DNA of 34,753 nucleotides from Methylobacterium sp. J-088 (GCF_022829295.1 NZ_JAKSYH010000228.1:1-34753), one strand, 5' to 3'; counted from the stretch's first letter, positions 1 to 8,643 are shown. Program-made: numbers and translations. The notes: generated by a model not told the origin, from the letters alone.

Positions 1-137
1 AACGGCCGCGTAGACTTCCACGGCAAACATCCTGGGCCCCTCCCGAAAGAGAAGCCTCTCCACTGGCCGGCTTTTACCCCGGCCGCATCAGCACCCCGCC
101 GACGCTCCAGTGGATGGTTTTGTCACCGCCCTACACA
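1..137 (-). mobile_element. istA: IS21-family element end with the first codons of istA
   Basis: Read on the minus strand, an ATG at 30-28 opens a frame that begins MFAVEVYAAV and runs off the window edge. That N-terminus is the one I associate with IS21-family IstA transposases of Methylobacterium and relatives (recall, not a search). Upstream of this ATG a GGGGCC purine-poor leader is followed by repeated CCACTGGAG / CCAGTGGAG motifs, as expected for the multiple transposase-binding repeats at IS21 left ends. The outer boundary is placed at about 135-137, where the minus strand starts TGTGTAGGGCGG. A very similar start, TGTGTAAAGGGCGG, bounds the element at the right end of the window. Only ten codons of the transposase are present, so the identification depends on a short match. 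Confidence 0.65.
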
Positions 138-619
138 CGCCCGAGGTGCGCCGGGAGGTCTCGGCGGCGATCCCGCTGCCAGCGACGCTTGCCGCGGCCG
201 AGACCGAGGCGGCCTACTGGTGGGAGCGCGCCGAGACACGGGCGGCCCTGGATGCGGGACCGCTGCCGGTGTGGGTGCGAGCCCGGCTGGCGTTCCTCGA
301 CGGGCTCACCGGGCATCGGGCAGCACCTGTGCCGCCGCCTCCGGCCGCGCCGACCGTACCGTCAGAGCATGCCGCAGCCCCGGATCCGGGCATCGTCGAG
401 GCAGAGGCCGAACAGGACGAGCTACCGGACTCCGGTACCGAGCAGGATCCGGCTGACGACGCCGCACCCGTCCAATCTGGACAGCAGCCCCGCACCCGCG
501 AGGAAGCCCGAGCCGCCGTCCGCGCCCTCCTCGGCGAGGGCCTGACCGATCGCGAGATCGCCCGGCGGGTCGACGTCTCGCCATCGACCGTCGCCGCCGT
601 TAGGAAGGCCAGCGCATGA
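110..619 (+). pseudogene. C-terminal remnant of an HTH protein cut by the IS element
   Basis: The frame is open from 14 to 619 and the first usable start is a GTG at 110, which lies inside the IS end; native sequence probably begins near 138. The product (169 residues from the GTG) has an Ala/Pro/Glu-rich middle (about 70-125) and a C-terminal helix-turn-helix-like segment (about 130-166) with the core LTDREIARRVDVSPSTVAAV, of the kind used in resolvases and sigma-factor region 4. The first nine residues come from IS DNA, so the true N-terminus is missing. A short hybrid protein could be made if the IS supplies a promoter. The original function cannot be named. It converges on the minus-strand gene at 637-1176. 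Confidence 0.6.
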
Positions 620-636
620 TCGACCGCAGGCAGGTC

Positions 637-1176
637 TCATCTGTAAGGCCGTCGCGGTCGGATGCAGAGCAGCCAGACGACCAGCGCGAAGGCTGCACCG
701 CCCACGGCGGAACAGAGGATAAGGCTCACCTCGGTCTGCGGCGCGATCCCGAAGACGATGAGGCCCGCCAGGATCCCCGGCAGGACGCCGATCGCCGCCG
801 TTGGCAGTGCTGCCGTATCGAGCCTGCGGGCGGCCCAGCTCGTGGCAGGCAGCGTGAGCAGGAGCGTCGGGCTGATCAGAACGGCACCCCACAGTCCGAG
901 GAGGCCGGTCACCACCGGGGCCGTCCAGAGGACCTCGAATGCCCGGCTCCAGGTTGTTCTCGCAAAGATCGCCATGCCCTGCGTCTGAAGGTCGTCGACG
1001 AAGCCGGCGAGCATCGTCGACGCGCAGAAGCAGTAGGCGGCGGCGTAGTGTCCGAGCAGGCCAGCCAGCAGGATGCGGCGGCGCGATGGGCGCCAATCGG
1101 ATCGAAACAGATACCGCTCGCTCATGGAGGCCTGCTGCGACGGCCAGAGCTCTGCGTACCGTCCAGGCTCGGCCAT
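637..1176 (-). CDS. Hypothetical membrane protein with about four TM helices
   Basis: No family recognised. The 179-residue product has a short soluble N-terminus (about 1-35), then hydrophobic stretches near residues 38-60 (LLAGLLGHYAAAYCF), 85-105, 110-130 and two close helices at the C-terminus (GVLPGILAGLIVFGIA and LILCSAVGGAAFALVVWLLC), ending in a basic tail RPRRPYR. That positive tail suggests a cytoplasmic C-terminus. The frame extends upstream to 1404, but the residues there look like translated non-coding DNA. I therefore place the start at the ATG at 1176; the ATG at 1125 (MSERYLF) is the alternative, and neither has a strong ribosome-binding site. The overlapping plus-strand frame (616-1296) is rejected as a shadow. 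Confidence 0.65.
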   Translation of the reverse strand: MAEPGRYAELWPSQQASMSERYLFRSDWRPSRRRILLAGLLGHYAAAYCFCASTMLAGFVDDLQTQGMAIFARTTWSRAFEVLWTAPVVTGLLGLWGAVLISPTLLLTLPATSWAARRLDTAALPTAAIGVLPGILAGLIVFGIAPQTEVSLILCSAVGGAAFALVVWLLCIRPRRPYR

Positions 1177-1295
1177 AGCAGCCCTGGAGTTACCAACAGT
1201 ATCACCAGGCCGGATGGTGAGCTGCAGCACCTCCGTTGTTCTGTGCTGGCCGGTACCACTATCCCGGAGCTGTCGCACGGGTACGGGCGACCCTG

Positions 1296-1484
1296 ATGTA
1301 CCGTGCCCGCCTGCCCCGTGAGACCGGGCGGACCGACCGCGGCGCGATCCTGTCGCCGGAGCTCGATGCGCTCGCAGATCGAGTCCGGCGGCTCCTGCCC
1401 TCACACCGGGATCCGGAGCGCTTCCACATCGAGCGGGACGCGATCGAGCGGGCGTTGCGGCATCTGGCGCGGAAGGGCGTTTGA
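1296..1484 (+). CDS. Small hypothetical protein (62 aa)
   Basis: A short charged protein starting MYRARLPRETG and ending RHLARKGV. Third codon positions are strongly G/C, as in the better supported genes nearby, and the residues PERFHIERDAIERALRHLA look like a genuine amphipathic helix. The frame is open upstream to 1236, but the ATG at 1296 is preferred because the upstream residues are unlike coding sequence. The ribosome-binding site is weak (GGGCGA). It is divergent from the membrane protein at 637-1176, with about 120 bp between the starts for promoters. No function can be assigned. Confidence 0.5.
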   Translation: MYRARLPRETGRTDRGAILSPELDALADRVRRLLPSHRDPERFHIERDAIERALRHLARKGV

Positions 1485-1575
1485 TGAGTATGCCCGCACC
1501 TTAATGTTCCGTCCCAGCTTCAGCTCGCGACGAGCCCGATGCACTTAGGAACTTGGCGGGTCGAGGAGTAATGCT

Positions 1576-1815
1576 GTGAATGAACTCAACGGCCGCATGC
1601 TCGGTTTGCAGATCCTGCTTACCGGTGTGATCGCCCGCATGGCTGGCGAGAAGCGTGACCCTGTCGGGTTTCTCACGGAGTTCCGCGATGAAATCCAGGC
1701 GGTCGTGCGCGGTATTCGGATAGCCGGATCTGACGATGAGGCGGCGATACGGGCGCAAGCCCTCGGCGCGATTGACGAGCTGTTCTCGCTCATGAAGCCG
1801 CCGAGCCAGGATTGA
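1576..1815 (+). CDS. Hypothetical helical protein (79 aa)
   Basis: Starts at a GTG preceded by GAGGAG with suitable spacing, which decides the start. The product (beginning MNELNGRMLGLQILLTG) is predicted to be helical, with an acidic C-terminal half and no signal peptide. It looks like the small cytosolic proteins of unknown role that are common on Rhizobiales plasmids; I do not recognise a named family. The minus-strand frame across it (1545-1991) is a shadow. Confidence 0.6.
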   Translation: MNELNGRMLGLQILLTGVIARMAGEKRDPVGFLTEFRDEIQAVVRGIRIAGSDDEAAIRAQALGAIDELFSLMKPPSQD

Positions 1816-2216
1816 ATGCCCGGTGTATCGGGCAGTTCGAATGGTTCTGCGGGTCTCGTGGACGACGGGCTTGCGCTATTAATCCGTACGCCTGCCACGG
1901 ACCACGCACAGGACTGTGAATTGTTGCTATCATGTGACAGTACCCCGTGGTCGCTCGTCCGCCGGTTGCCGGATTTCGTCGCACTGCTCATAACATACTG
2001 CTATTGCAATGGTTTTTTCATACATCAATATCTTAGCAGTTGTTATTTGTAATAGATACAAACTGATGAGCATACAAAACAACGCCTTCAGCGGGGTTTA
2101 GCACTCGATTCTTATTATAGTTCTAATGTTGAATTCTTGACTCAAATAGACGGGTGGTTTTCACGCTGGTCCATCGCCAGGCGTTGCAAACGCTGGTGAT
2201 TGGAGGCGAGAATACT
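1816..2216. promoter_or_regulatory. AT-rich leader of the iron-uptake cassette
   Basis: About 400 bp without a convincing gene; from about 1981 to 2150 the DNA is far more AT-rich than the surroundings, which fits a promoter region for the receptor gene. A small dyad, TTTGT at 2046-2050 and ACAAA at 2058-2062, and a TTCTAATGTTGAATTCTT stretch near 2120-2137 are possible regulator sites. I could not match them confidently to Fur, RirA or Irr (ICE) boxes. Iron control is expected from the genes, not shown by the sequence. Confidence 0.4.
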
Positions 2217-4694
2217 GTGCTGCGTCAGTCGCGCGTTCCGACATCACTGCGCCAACATCCGATCTGTGGCCGTAAACCGACGTTCTCTACATCAAGGGGA
2301 GCGCTAGGCTTGGCATGTGCGGCGGCGGGGTCTGTCGGTAGCGCGGAAGCACAGTCGGGGCCCGCCACAGCGCTGCCTCCGATGACTGTGGATGCGCCTA
2401 TCTCTCGGCCTCGCCCACCGGCGCCGAAGCCAAGCCAAGCACAGGTTAAGGCGCGTACTGCTCTCAGACAGGCCGTTCGAACGCAACGGCGTGTGACCGC
2501 CCCGCCGGTCGCTGCCCCGGCCCCAAGCGCCGGTACAGCGACGGGTGCTGGCGCTCCTGCCCAGGGCATCGGTGATCCAAGCAGAGATCCCTACGCTAAC
2601 CCAAACTCGCCTTACCAAGCGCTCAACGTTGCCTCTCCGCGCTTTACGCAGCCAATCCTTGACACGCCTAAGTCGATCACCGTGCTGACGCGGCAGGTAA
2701 TCGACGACAAGAATGCGACTAGCTTCCGCGAGATCGCACGCACAACCGCCGGTGTCACGCTCGGCACGGGTGAGGGTGGCAACGCCTTCGGCGACCGTTT
2801 CTTCATCCGCGGCTTCGACGCGCGCAACGACGTGTTCGTCGATGGCATCCGCGATCCCTCCGTCAGCGTACGCGAAAACTTCTTCACTGAGCAGATCGAG
2901 ATCCTGCGCGGGCCGGCTTCGAGCTTCGCAGGCCGCGGCACCGCGGGCGGTGCGGTCAACATCGTGACCAAGCAGGCCACCACGTTCGGCGACTTCTACA
3001 AATCGGAGGGGCAACTCGGAACCGACAACACCCGGCGCGTCACACTGGACCTTAATCAGGTCGTGAGTCCCGCCCTCGCGATCCGCGTGAACGGCCTGTA
3101 CCAGGAAGCCAACGTAGCGGGCCGCAAATATGTGTTCGACGACCGCAACGGTGCCGCCGTCGCAGTGACACTCAAGCCGGCCGACGGTTGGACGTTCAAC
3201 GCCAACTACTTCCACACGGATCTGAACAGCCTGCCGGACTTCGGTGTGCCATTCAATGCACAAGCGCGACGCCCGTTCACCGAGAGCATCGTCCCACGCG
3301 ACACCTACTATGGTTTCGTCAATCGTGACTTCTATCGCGTGCAGCAGGACATCGGCACATTAGTGTCGGAATATGCCCCTAGCGATGACGTTAAGATCAC
3401 CAACCGCTTCCGCGCCGGACACTCGGTGCTCGATTACGTAGGTACGCTGCCAGAGCGGCCGGTCATCCCGCGTAATGGCAACCTTTATGGTACGACACTC
3501 AGCCTTAATCCGCAGAGCCGCTATCAGACCGTCGATGTTACCGCGGATACGACCGACGCAACCTTCAAGTTCGCGACTGGCCCAATTCTGCACACGGCGG
3601 TCCTGGGTACCGAGTTCAGCCGCGAGGCCGTTAGTCGCGATACCTATGCCGGTCTCCGATCCGAAAACTCGAACCTTGGAACGACCGGCATCTTCAGCGG
3701 CACGGGCAGCTTAGGCGGCGTCAACATCCTGACCCCGCCCAACCTACTGCCCTTCGCCACCAAGCCGTATCTGACGGGCAACCCTGCTTACATCCCAGTC
3801 GACACGAAGGCTGGTTACCTCATAGAGACGATGAACTACCAGGACCTCGTCCTTCTGAACGGCGGCGTCCGCTATGATGACTACAACATCTCGTCGTCTC
3901 AGGGCACGAGTTCGGCGCAGGTGCATTCAGGTAACCTGAACTACAACATCGGCCTGACGTTGAAGCCCCAGCCTTGGCTGAGCGTATACGGCGCTCATGC
4001 CACCTCCTCGAACCCGGTCGGGGCAGAACTCGACGCGTCTGGTTCGGCTTACGGGGGGCTCAGCGCCACCTTCACCGGAAACCAAGTCTTCAAGCCGGAG
4101 CAGAACACCGCCGACGAAGTCGGTGTAAAGGCCGAGCTATTCGACCGGCGTCTCCTAGCGACGTTTGCCGTGTTCCGCACCCTCAAGGAGAATGCCCGCG
4201 AGACGCTCGGCACCGGCGCCGCTCAATTTATCGCGGCCGATGCGGCCTACCGGGTCGAGGGTGTCGATTTGGAGGTCGCCGGCAAGATCACCGACGATTG
4301 GAGCGTGTTCGGCGGCTATGTTGCGATGGACACCAAGGTCACGAAGTCGGGCGACCCCACGGTGATCGGCAACCGGCTGGCCAACATCGCCCATCGCTCG
4401 TTCAGCATGCTGTCGAAGTACAGGATCACGCCGTGGCTCGAATTCGGCGCGCAGGCGATCAACAATTCGCGCATCTCGGGCGGGACCCTCGCCGCCAACG
4501 CCAATGTCCTGCCGTCTTACTGGCGCTTCGACGCCTTCCTGGAATACAAAGTCAACGAGAACCTGAACGTTAAGCTCTACGCCCAGAACCTCCTCGATCG
4601 TCGCTACTACGATGCATTCTACCGCAGCGACGCGCCGTTCGCGTTCATCGCCCCTGGCCGGGCCGTGTACCTCATCGCGCAGACGAAGTTCTGA
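2217..4694 (+). CDS. TonB-dependent siderophore receptor (Fiu/PiuA-like)
   Basis: Outer-membrane ligand-gated channel that takes up a ferric siderophore using energy passed from TonB. I start it at the GTG at 2217 because GGAGGCGAG lies just upstream; a frame opening at 2154 adds 21 unlikely residues. The 825-residue product has a signal peptide (1-45, ending AEA/Q) and a TonB-box-like LPPMTVDAP (about 53-61). A Pro/Ala/Arg-rich linker of about 85 residues follows. The plug domain (about 147-254, with RFFIRGFDARNDVFVDGIRD and EILRGPASS) comes next, then a barrel ending LIAQTKF with the expected terminal Phe. Pairing with a YbiX/PiuC-type hydroxylase directly downstream resembles E. coli fiu-ybiX and Pseudomonas piuA-piuC, suggesting a catecholate-type siderophore; the substrate is inference. 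Confidence 0.93.
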   Translation: MLRQSRVPTSLRQHPICGRKPTFSTSRGALGLACAAAGSVGSAEAQSGPATALPPMTVDAPISRPRPPAPKPSQAQVKARTALRQAVRTQRRVTAPPVAAPAPSAGTATGAGAPAQGIGDPSRDPYANPNSPYQALNVASPRFTQPILDTPKSITVLTRQVIDDKNATSFREIARTTAGVTLGTGEGGNAFGDRFFIRGFDARNDVFVDGIRDPSVSVRENFFTEQIEILRGPASSFAGRGTAGGAVNIVTKQATTFGDFYKSEGQLGTDNTRRVTLDLNQVVSPALAIRVNGLYQEANVAGRKYVFDDRNGAAVAVTLKPADGWTFNANYFHTDLNSLPDFGVPFNAQARRPFTESIVPRDTYYGFVNRDFYRVQQDIGTLVSEYAPSDDVKITNRFRAGHSVLDYVGTLPERPVIPRNGNLYGTTLSLNPQSRYQTVDVTADTTDATFKFATGPILHTAVLGTEFSREAVSRDTYAGLRSENSNLGTTGIFSGTGSLGGVNILTPPNLLPFATKPYLTGNPAYIPVDTKAGYLIETMNYQDLVLLNGGVRYDDYNISSSQGTSSAQVHSGNLNYNIGLTLKPQPWLSVYGAHATSSNPVGAELDASGSAYGGLSATFTGNQVFKPEQNTADEVGVKAELFDRRLLATFAVFRTLKENARETLGTGAAQFIAADAAYRVEGVDLEVAGKITDDWSVFGGYVAMDTKVTKSGDPTVIGNRLANIAHRSFSMLSKYRITPWLEFGAQAINNSRISGGTLAANANVLPSYWRFDAFLEYKVNENLNVKLYAQNLLDRRYYDAFYRSDAPFAFIAPGRAVYLIAQTKF

Positions 4695-4697
4695 CCG

Positions 4698-5381
4698 ATG
4701 CTGATCTGCATCCCGGAAGTCCTGAGCAAGGCGGAGGTCGCTGACTTCCGCCGTATCATGGACACCGCCGAATGGGAGGATGGTCGCTCGACGGCGGGCT
4801 CCCAGTCAGCCATGGTCAAGCGCAACGAGCAGCTTCCGCCGGCCAGCGAGGTCGCCCGCCATCTGGGCGATCGGATCGTCAAGGCGCTACTCGCCAACCC
4901 GCTATTCGTCTCCGCCGCGATCCCGCTGCACATCTTCCCGCCGCTATTCAACCGCTACGGCGAAGGACATCACTTCGGCGTCCATGTCGACAACGCCGTG
5001 CGCGGCGATCCGGCGACGGGAATGCGCATCCGTACCGACTTATCGGTGACCCTATTCCTGGCCGAGCCGGACACCTACGACGGCGGTGTTCTCATCGCTG
5101 AGGACTATTACGGATCACAAGAGGTCAAGCTATCGGCAGGCGACCTCGTATTATACCCAGCCTCTAGCTTGCACATGGTCACACCAGTTACCCGAGGGAC
5201 TCGGGTCGCCTCGTTCTTCTGGCTCCAGAGCATGGTCCGAAGCCCTCAGGCCCGCAGCCTGATTTACGATCTGGACACTGCGATCCAGGGACTCGTCGCA
5301 GAGCTCGGTCGTGACCACGCCGAGGTGGTCAGGCTGACGGGCATCTACCACAACCTCATCCGGACCTGGGCCGAGGTATGA
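4698..5381 (+). CDS. piuC: PKHD-type Fe(II)/2-oxoglutarate hydroxylase (PiuC/YbiX family)
   Basis: A 227-residue protein, the usual length for the PiuC/YbiX family of Fe2+- and 2-oxoglutarate-dependent hydroxylases that accompany siderophore receptors. The metal triad is visible: His96-x-Asp98 in HFGVHVDNA and His159 in SSLHMVTPV, with Arg169 in GTRVASFFW placed to bind 2-oxoglutarate. The N-terminus MLICIPEVLS is typical of the family. It starts 3 bp after the receptor stop codon, and its own stop overlaps the exbB start (ATGA), so it is co-translated within the operon. The substrate of this family is not settled; a role in handling the imported siderophore or in iron limitation is inferred from context. 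Confidence 0.9.
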   Translation: MLICIPEVLSKAEVADFRRIMDTAEWEDGRSTAGSQSAMVKRNEQLPPASEVARHLGDRIVKALLANPLFVSAAIPLHIFPPLFNRYGEGHHFGVHVDNAVRGDPATGMRIRTDLSVTLFLAEPDTYDGGVLIAEDYYGSQEVKLSAGDLVLYPASSLHMVTPVTRGTRVASFFWLQSMVRSPQARSLIYDLDTAIQGLVAELGRDHAEVVRLTGIYHNLIRTWAEV

Positions 5382-6364
5382 CCAAACACCGAGCCTCGAA
5401 AGACCGGCTGGCAGTGGGCCGAGAGTCTATCATCTCCCCCACGGGCCGCATGCTGCTGGCCGCGCTTTGGCTCCTATCAGGGCCGGCGCTCGCGCAATCG
5501 CCGGGTGCCCCGACAGCGACTGCGGCGACCCCAGCCGTTCCCGCGACGCCGCAGCCCATGCGTTCATCCGAGGCGGGCCTTCCGCTCGACCAGGGCCCTC
5601 AGCTTCGGACCGAGGTCCAATCGGCGCCGGATCTGCCACAACGGGCGGCCATCCGGGCTGCGGCCCCCGCCGGCCACGAGCTGTCGCCGTGGTCGATGTT
5701 CCTGAACGCCGACATCCTGGTGAAGATCGTGATGGCAGGTCTGGCGCTCGCCTCGGTGATCACCTGGACGATCTTGGTAGCCAAGACGATCGAGCTGGGG
5801 CTGGCCCGCCGCGCGCTCACCCGCGGCCTCGATCGCATCGCTGGCGCCGGCTCGTTGGCCGAGGCCGGAGAGATGCTCGGCGACCGCACGGTGCTCGACC
5901 GGCTCGTCGCGGCGGTCGCCGACGAGATACGGATCTCGCGCGGCCCGCCGGACGGCATCAGGGAGCGGGCCGTCTCGCGCTGCTCGGACATCGTCAAGGC
6001 CGAGGGACGCACAGCCCGACGCGGCATGGGGGCGCTCGCCACGATCGGCGCAATCTCGCCGTTCGTCGGGCTGTTCGGCACCGTGTGGGGCATCATGAAC
6101 AGCTTTATTGGGATCTCGAAGGCGCAGACCACCAACCTCGCGGTGGTGGCTCCTGGCATAGCTGAGGCGCTGCTCGCGACCGCCATCGGGCTCGCCGCGG
6201 CGATCCCGGCGGTGATCATCTACAACCACTTCGCCCGGGCGACCCGCAGCTACGGCGACCTCGTCCAGCGCGCCTCGGGAACCACGATGCGGATGCTGTC
6301 GCGTGATCTGGACCACGGCATCGCGGCCGGGCGTCATGCGCCGCTCGCCCGCGCCGCTGAGTAA
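5378..6364 (+). CDS. exbB: ExbB, proton-channel subunit of the TonB complex
   Basis: Inner-membrane subunit which, with ExbD, uses the proton gradient to energise TonB. The 328-residue protein has a cleavable-looking N-terminal signal (about 24-40, ending ALAQ) and a Pro/Ala-rich periplasmic extension (to about 105), as in the longer alphaproteobacterial ExbB proteins. Three membrane helices follow (about 112-135, 217-243, 256-285). The MotA/TolQ/ExbB signature is clear around GLFGTVWGIMNSF and APGIAEALLATAIGLAAAIPA. The start ATG overlaps the hydroxylase stop. ExbB rather than TolQ is chosen because exbD and tonB follow and the operon begins with a siderophore receptor. Confidence 0.93.
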   Translation: MTKHRASKDRLAVGRESIISPTGRMLLAALWLLSGPALAQSPGAPTATAATPAVPATPQPMRSSEAGLPLDQGPQLRTEVQSAPDLPQRAAIRAAAPAGHELSPWSMFLNADILVKIVMAGLALASVITWTILVAKTIELGLARRALTRGLDRIAGAGSLAEAGEMLGDRTVLDRLVAAVADEIRISRGPPDGIRERAVSRCSDIVKAEGRTARRGMGALATIGAISPFVGLFGTVWGIMNSFIGISKAQTTNLAVVAPGIAEALLATAIGLAAAIPAVIIYNHFARATRSYGDLVQRASGTTMRMLSRDLDHGIAAGRHAPLARAAE

Positions 6365-6376
6365 GCGGGGACGGTC

Positions 6377-6862
6377 ATGGCCATCGCACTGGGCGGCGAC
6401 GAGGATGACGGCGACGAGTTCGGCGAGGCGCACGAGATCAACGTCACGCCGTTCATCGACGTGATGCTCGTTCTGCTGATCATATTCATGATCGCCGCCC
6501 CGCTCTCGACGGTCGACCTGCCGATCGACCTGCCTTCCTCGAGCGCGATCCCGCAGAAGAAGCCCGACAAGCCGACCTACGTCACGATCAAGGCGGATCT
6601 GGCGGTTGCGGTCGGCGAGGCACAGGTCAAACGGATCGATCTGGCCAAGGTCCTCGACGCGCAAGGCGATCCGAACAAGGAGCGTCGCATCTTTCTGCGC
6701 GCCGACCGCGCGGTGCCCTACGGCGAGTTGATGGATATCCTGGAGATCCTGCGCACAGGTGGCTACCTCAAGGTCGCCCTCGTCGCTCTGGAGGGTCCAC
6801 CCGGCGGGGCGGCAGGCGAGACTGGGGGCGGGACGCAAGCCCTGCCACCGCTGAAACCGTGA
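6377..6862 (+). CDS. exbD: ExbD, proton-channel subunit of the TonB complex
   Basis: A 161-residue ExbD/TolR family protein. One N-terminal membrane helix (about 26-44) carries the essential membrane aspartate, Asp28 in NVTPFIDVMLVLLIIFM, through which protons are thought to pass. The rest is the periplasmic domain, with a Gly-rich, slightly unusual tail (GGAAGETGGG). It begins 12 bp after the exbB stop behind GGGGACGGTC, and its TGA overlaps the GTG of tonB (GTGA), indicating coupled translation. The partner assignment rests on sequence signature and gene order. Confidence 0.93.
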   Translation: MAIALGGDEDDGDEFGEAHEINVTPFIDVMLVLLIIFMIAAPLSTVDLPIDLPSSSAIPQKKPDKPTYVTIKADLAVAVGEAQVKRIDLAKVLDAQGDPNKERRIFLRADRAVPYGELMDILEILRTGGYLKVALVALEGPPGGAAGETGGGTQALPPLKP

Positions 6863-7656
6863 CAGGCGAGGCGCATTTCGAATACGGGCGCATAGGGCGC
6901 CGCTGGCCGCTTTGGCTCGCAGCCGGCGCCTTCGTGCTCGTCCTCCACGCAAGCGGGATCGTGCTGGCGGTGACGTACACGCCCCCCGATGAGGCGGATG
7001 ACCTCGGCGCGAACGCTCTGGAGGTCGGTCTAGAGATGACAGCGGTACGGCACGAGCCTACCGATCTTCCCGCCGGTCCTGAAGCAGAAGACGCCGCCGC
7101 TGCACCGGCGGTCGTGCAGCAGAAAGCCGTCGACGATCCGACGGAGCTGCCCAAGGCCATGCCGACCGAGACGGAGGATCCAGACCGGATCGTATCACCT
7201 GATGCGACGCGCAAACCGCAAGAGGACGAGACCAAGGTTAAAGCGGTCGAGACCAGCCCGTCGATGGAGTCAGTTGCATCCGAGGCTGCAGCTGCGCCGA
7301 CTTCGGAGACGATGAAGGAGGCGCCACAGTCGACCGCTCCAATCCTGGGGACCGGCGAGAGCGCGCGGCGCATCCGTACCACGTGGCAGAAGCAGCTTCT
7401 GGCCCATCTCGAAAGGCACAAGCGCTACCCTGGCGGAGCGGGGCGTCCGACTGGCCAGGTAACGGTGACGTTCATGCTAGACCGTCTCGGGCGGGTAGTA
7501 TCGGCAAGTGTGGTCAAGGGCTCGGGCGACAGCGCGCTAGACGATGCGGCGTTGGCCATGATGAAGCGGTCTGATCCGGTGCCGCCGCCGCCGCCGCTTG
7601 TTGCCGACGAGGGGCTGACATTCTCCATCCCAGTCGTGTTCCGAGCGAAGAAGTAG
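6859..7656 (+). CDS. tonB: TonB-family energy transducer
   Basis: Links the ExbBD motor to the outer-membrane receptor. The 265-residue product starts at a GTG overlapping the exbD stop. It has a single N-terminal membrane anchor (about 16-39) with a His (His30) in the position of the functionally important TonB transmembrane His. A long acidic, Pro/Ala/Thr-rich periplasmic spacer (about 40-170) follows, then a TonB C-terminal domain (about 174-265: WQKQLLAHLERHKRYP, GQVTVTFMLDRLGRVVSASV, SIPVVFRAKK). The spacer is acid-rich rather than made of Glu-Pro/Lys-Pro repeats. It is the last gene of the cassette; no clear terminator follows in 7657-7818. Confidence 0.92.
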   Translation: MTGEAHFEYGRIGRRWPLWLAAGAFVLVLHASGIVLAVTYTPPDEADDLGANALEVGLEMTAVRHEPTDLPAGPEAEDAAAAPAVVQQKAVDDPTELPKAMPTETEDPDRIVSPDATRKPQEDETKVKAVETSPSMESVASEAAAAPTSETMKEAPQSTAPILGTGESARRIRTTWQKQLLAHLERHKRYPGGAGRPTGQVTVTFMLDRLGRVVSASVVKGSGDSALDDAALAMMKRSDPVPPPPPLVADEGLTFSIPVVFRAKK

Positions 7657-7818
7657 GAGACAGGGCCTGCCGGGTCGCTAGGCCGCTGATAAGGGTGCTG
7701 TTCTCAGCAGGTGTCCAAGTTGGATAGGACCGATGCGGTGCCCTGGCTCGGACCCCTCGAACACGCTGTTCGGATGCTGTTAGCAGCGGGCCCGAGTCCC
7801 TGTTTCCGCCCTGTATTA
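7657..7818. other. Intergenic, no gene seen
   Basis: A 160-bp gap between the convergent tonB and the minus-strand gene at 7819. I see no convincing coding frame, hairpin-plus-T-run terminator or repeat here. Confidence 0.5.
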
Positions 7819-8490
7819 TCAGGGGCGGTCGGCCGCAGCGCCGAACCGGGCCGCGAGCTTCTGGACCTGCCCTGCAACGGCCGGATCCTCCTCTGCCAGC
7901 AGGTCGATGCCGGTCGATCGATGGAAATCCTGCGCCAGCGCGAGACCGTAGGCGTTCCGCACCTGGATCAGCTCGTAGACGAGGCGGTGATAGGTCGGCA
8001 CGCGCATCCACTTCGGCTTCCGGGGCATAGGGGGCGAGCTGTCGTCGGCGCCGAGTCGGCGCAGGATCGCTACCTCACGGTCCCGTAGCTTCTCCGCCGG
8101 CTGGACCCGTCCCTGTGAGTGATAAGCCGCCCGGAGCAGGTGCCGCGGCTGGAAGGTGCCGGCGCAGTTGTAGAGCTTCGCCACCGGCCGACTCGTTCGT
8201 GGGCATACAGCCAGCCAGCGACGGCCGCCGAACCGGCAGGGCCGTCCGATGATCTCGAACACCTGCCGAACCGGCTCGCCGTTGCGCCGGTATTCGAGGA
8301 TCAGCGTGCCGACGTCCTCGGCATGGATCTCGACGGTGTGGCTGATGCTCCCGGCCGAGCTGCCATCCCGATACCACCAGGTGGACGTGCCGCTCATTCG
8401 GAGGCCGGGCGCAGGTCGGCGTGCGCCGTAGCCGGTCGCCACGCGGTGCACGTTGAGGACATTGCTGTGGTCGAGGACGGGCTTGCTCAT
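7819..8490 (-). CDS. Conserved protein with a zinc-ribbon-like centre
   Basis: Resembles a family of unnamed alphaproteobacterial proteins that I recognise by the block RPCRFGGRRWLAVCP followed by RPVAKLYNCAG and a Tyr-x-Ser-Gln motif (here AAYHSQGR). The spaced Cys pairs suggest a small metal-binding fold. The N-terminal half (WWYRDGSSAGSI, then LILEYRRNGEPV) is predicted beta-rich and the C-terminal half helical (PPMPRKPKWMRVPTYHRLV). I place the start at ATG 8490, where the family-like sequence begins; the frame is open to a GTG at 8592, and neither start has a good ribosome-binding site. Function unknown; such genes often sit in mobile DNA. Confidence 0.7.
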   Translation of the reverse strand: MSKPVLDHSNVLNVHRVATGYGARRPAPGLRMSGTSTWWYRDGSSAGSISHTVEIHAEDVGTLILEYRRNGEPVRQVFEIIGRPCRFGGRRWLAVCPRTSRPVAKLYNCAGTFQPRHLLRAAYHSQGRVQPAEKLRDREVAILRRLGADDSSPPMPRKPKWMRVPTYHRLVYELIQVRNAYGLALAQDFHRSTGIDLLAEEDPAVAGQVQKLAARFGAAADRP

Positions 8491-8643
8491 GAGGGGCTTG
8501 GGGGCGGGCAGAGGCGGTCGACCGCCGAAAAACGTCGAAATCCTTTGGCTAACCTGCCAATCCGTCAATCTGGACACCCGCGCCTCGCGCACGCGCGCGT
8601 ACTGGCCTTATAACCGCCCGAGCAGGGATGGACCCAGAGGACG

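Noticed and set aside
616..1296. Long plus-strand frame (226 aa) opposite the membrane protein
   Set aside because: Composition is that of an antisense shadow (Arg/Gln/Glu-rich, no hydrophobic core), while the minus strand encodes clear membrane helices.
1816..2052. Plus-strand frame of 78 aa before the receptor
   Set aside because: It runs into the AT-rich promoter region, has poor codon use at its end and no ribosome-binding site.
5564..6952. Minus-strand frame of 462 aa across exbB/exbD
   Set aside because: It is a GC-rich shadow of three well supported genes on the plus strand.
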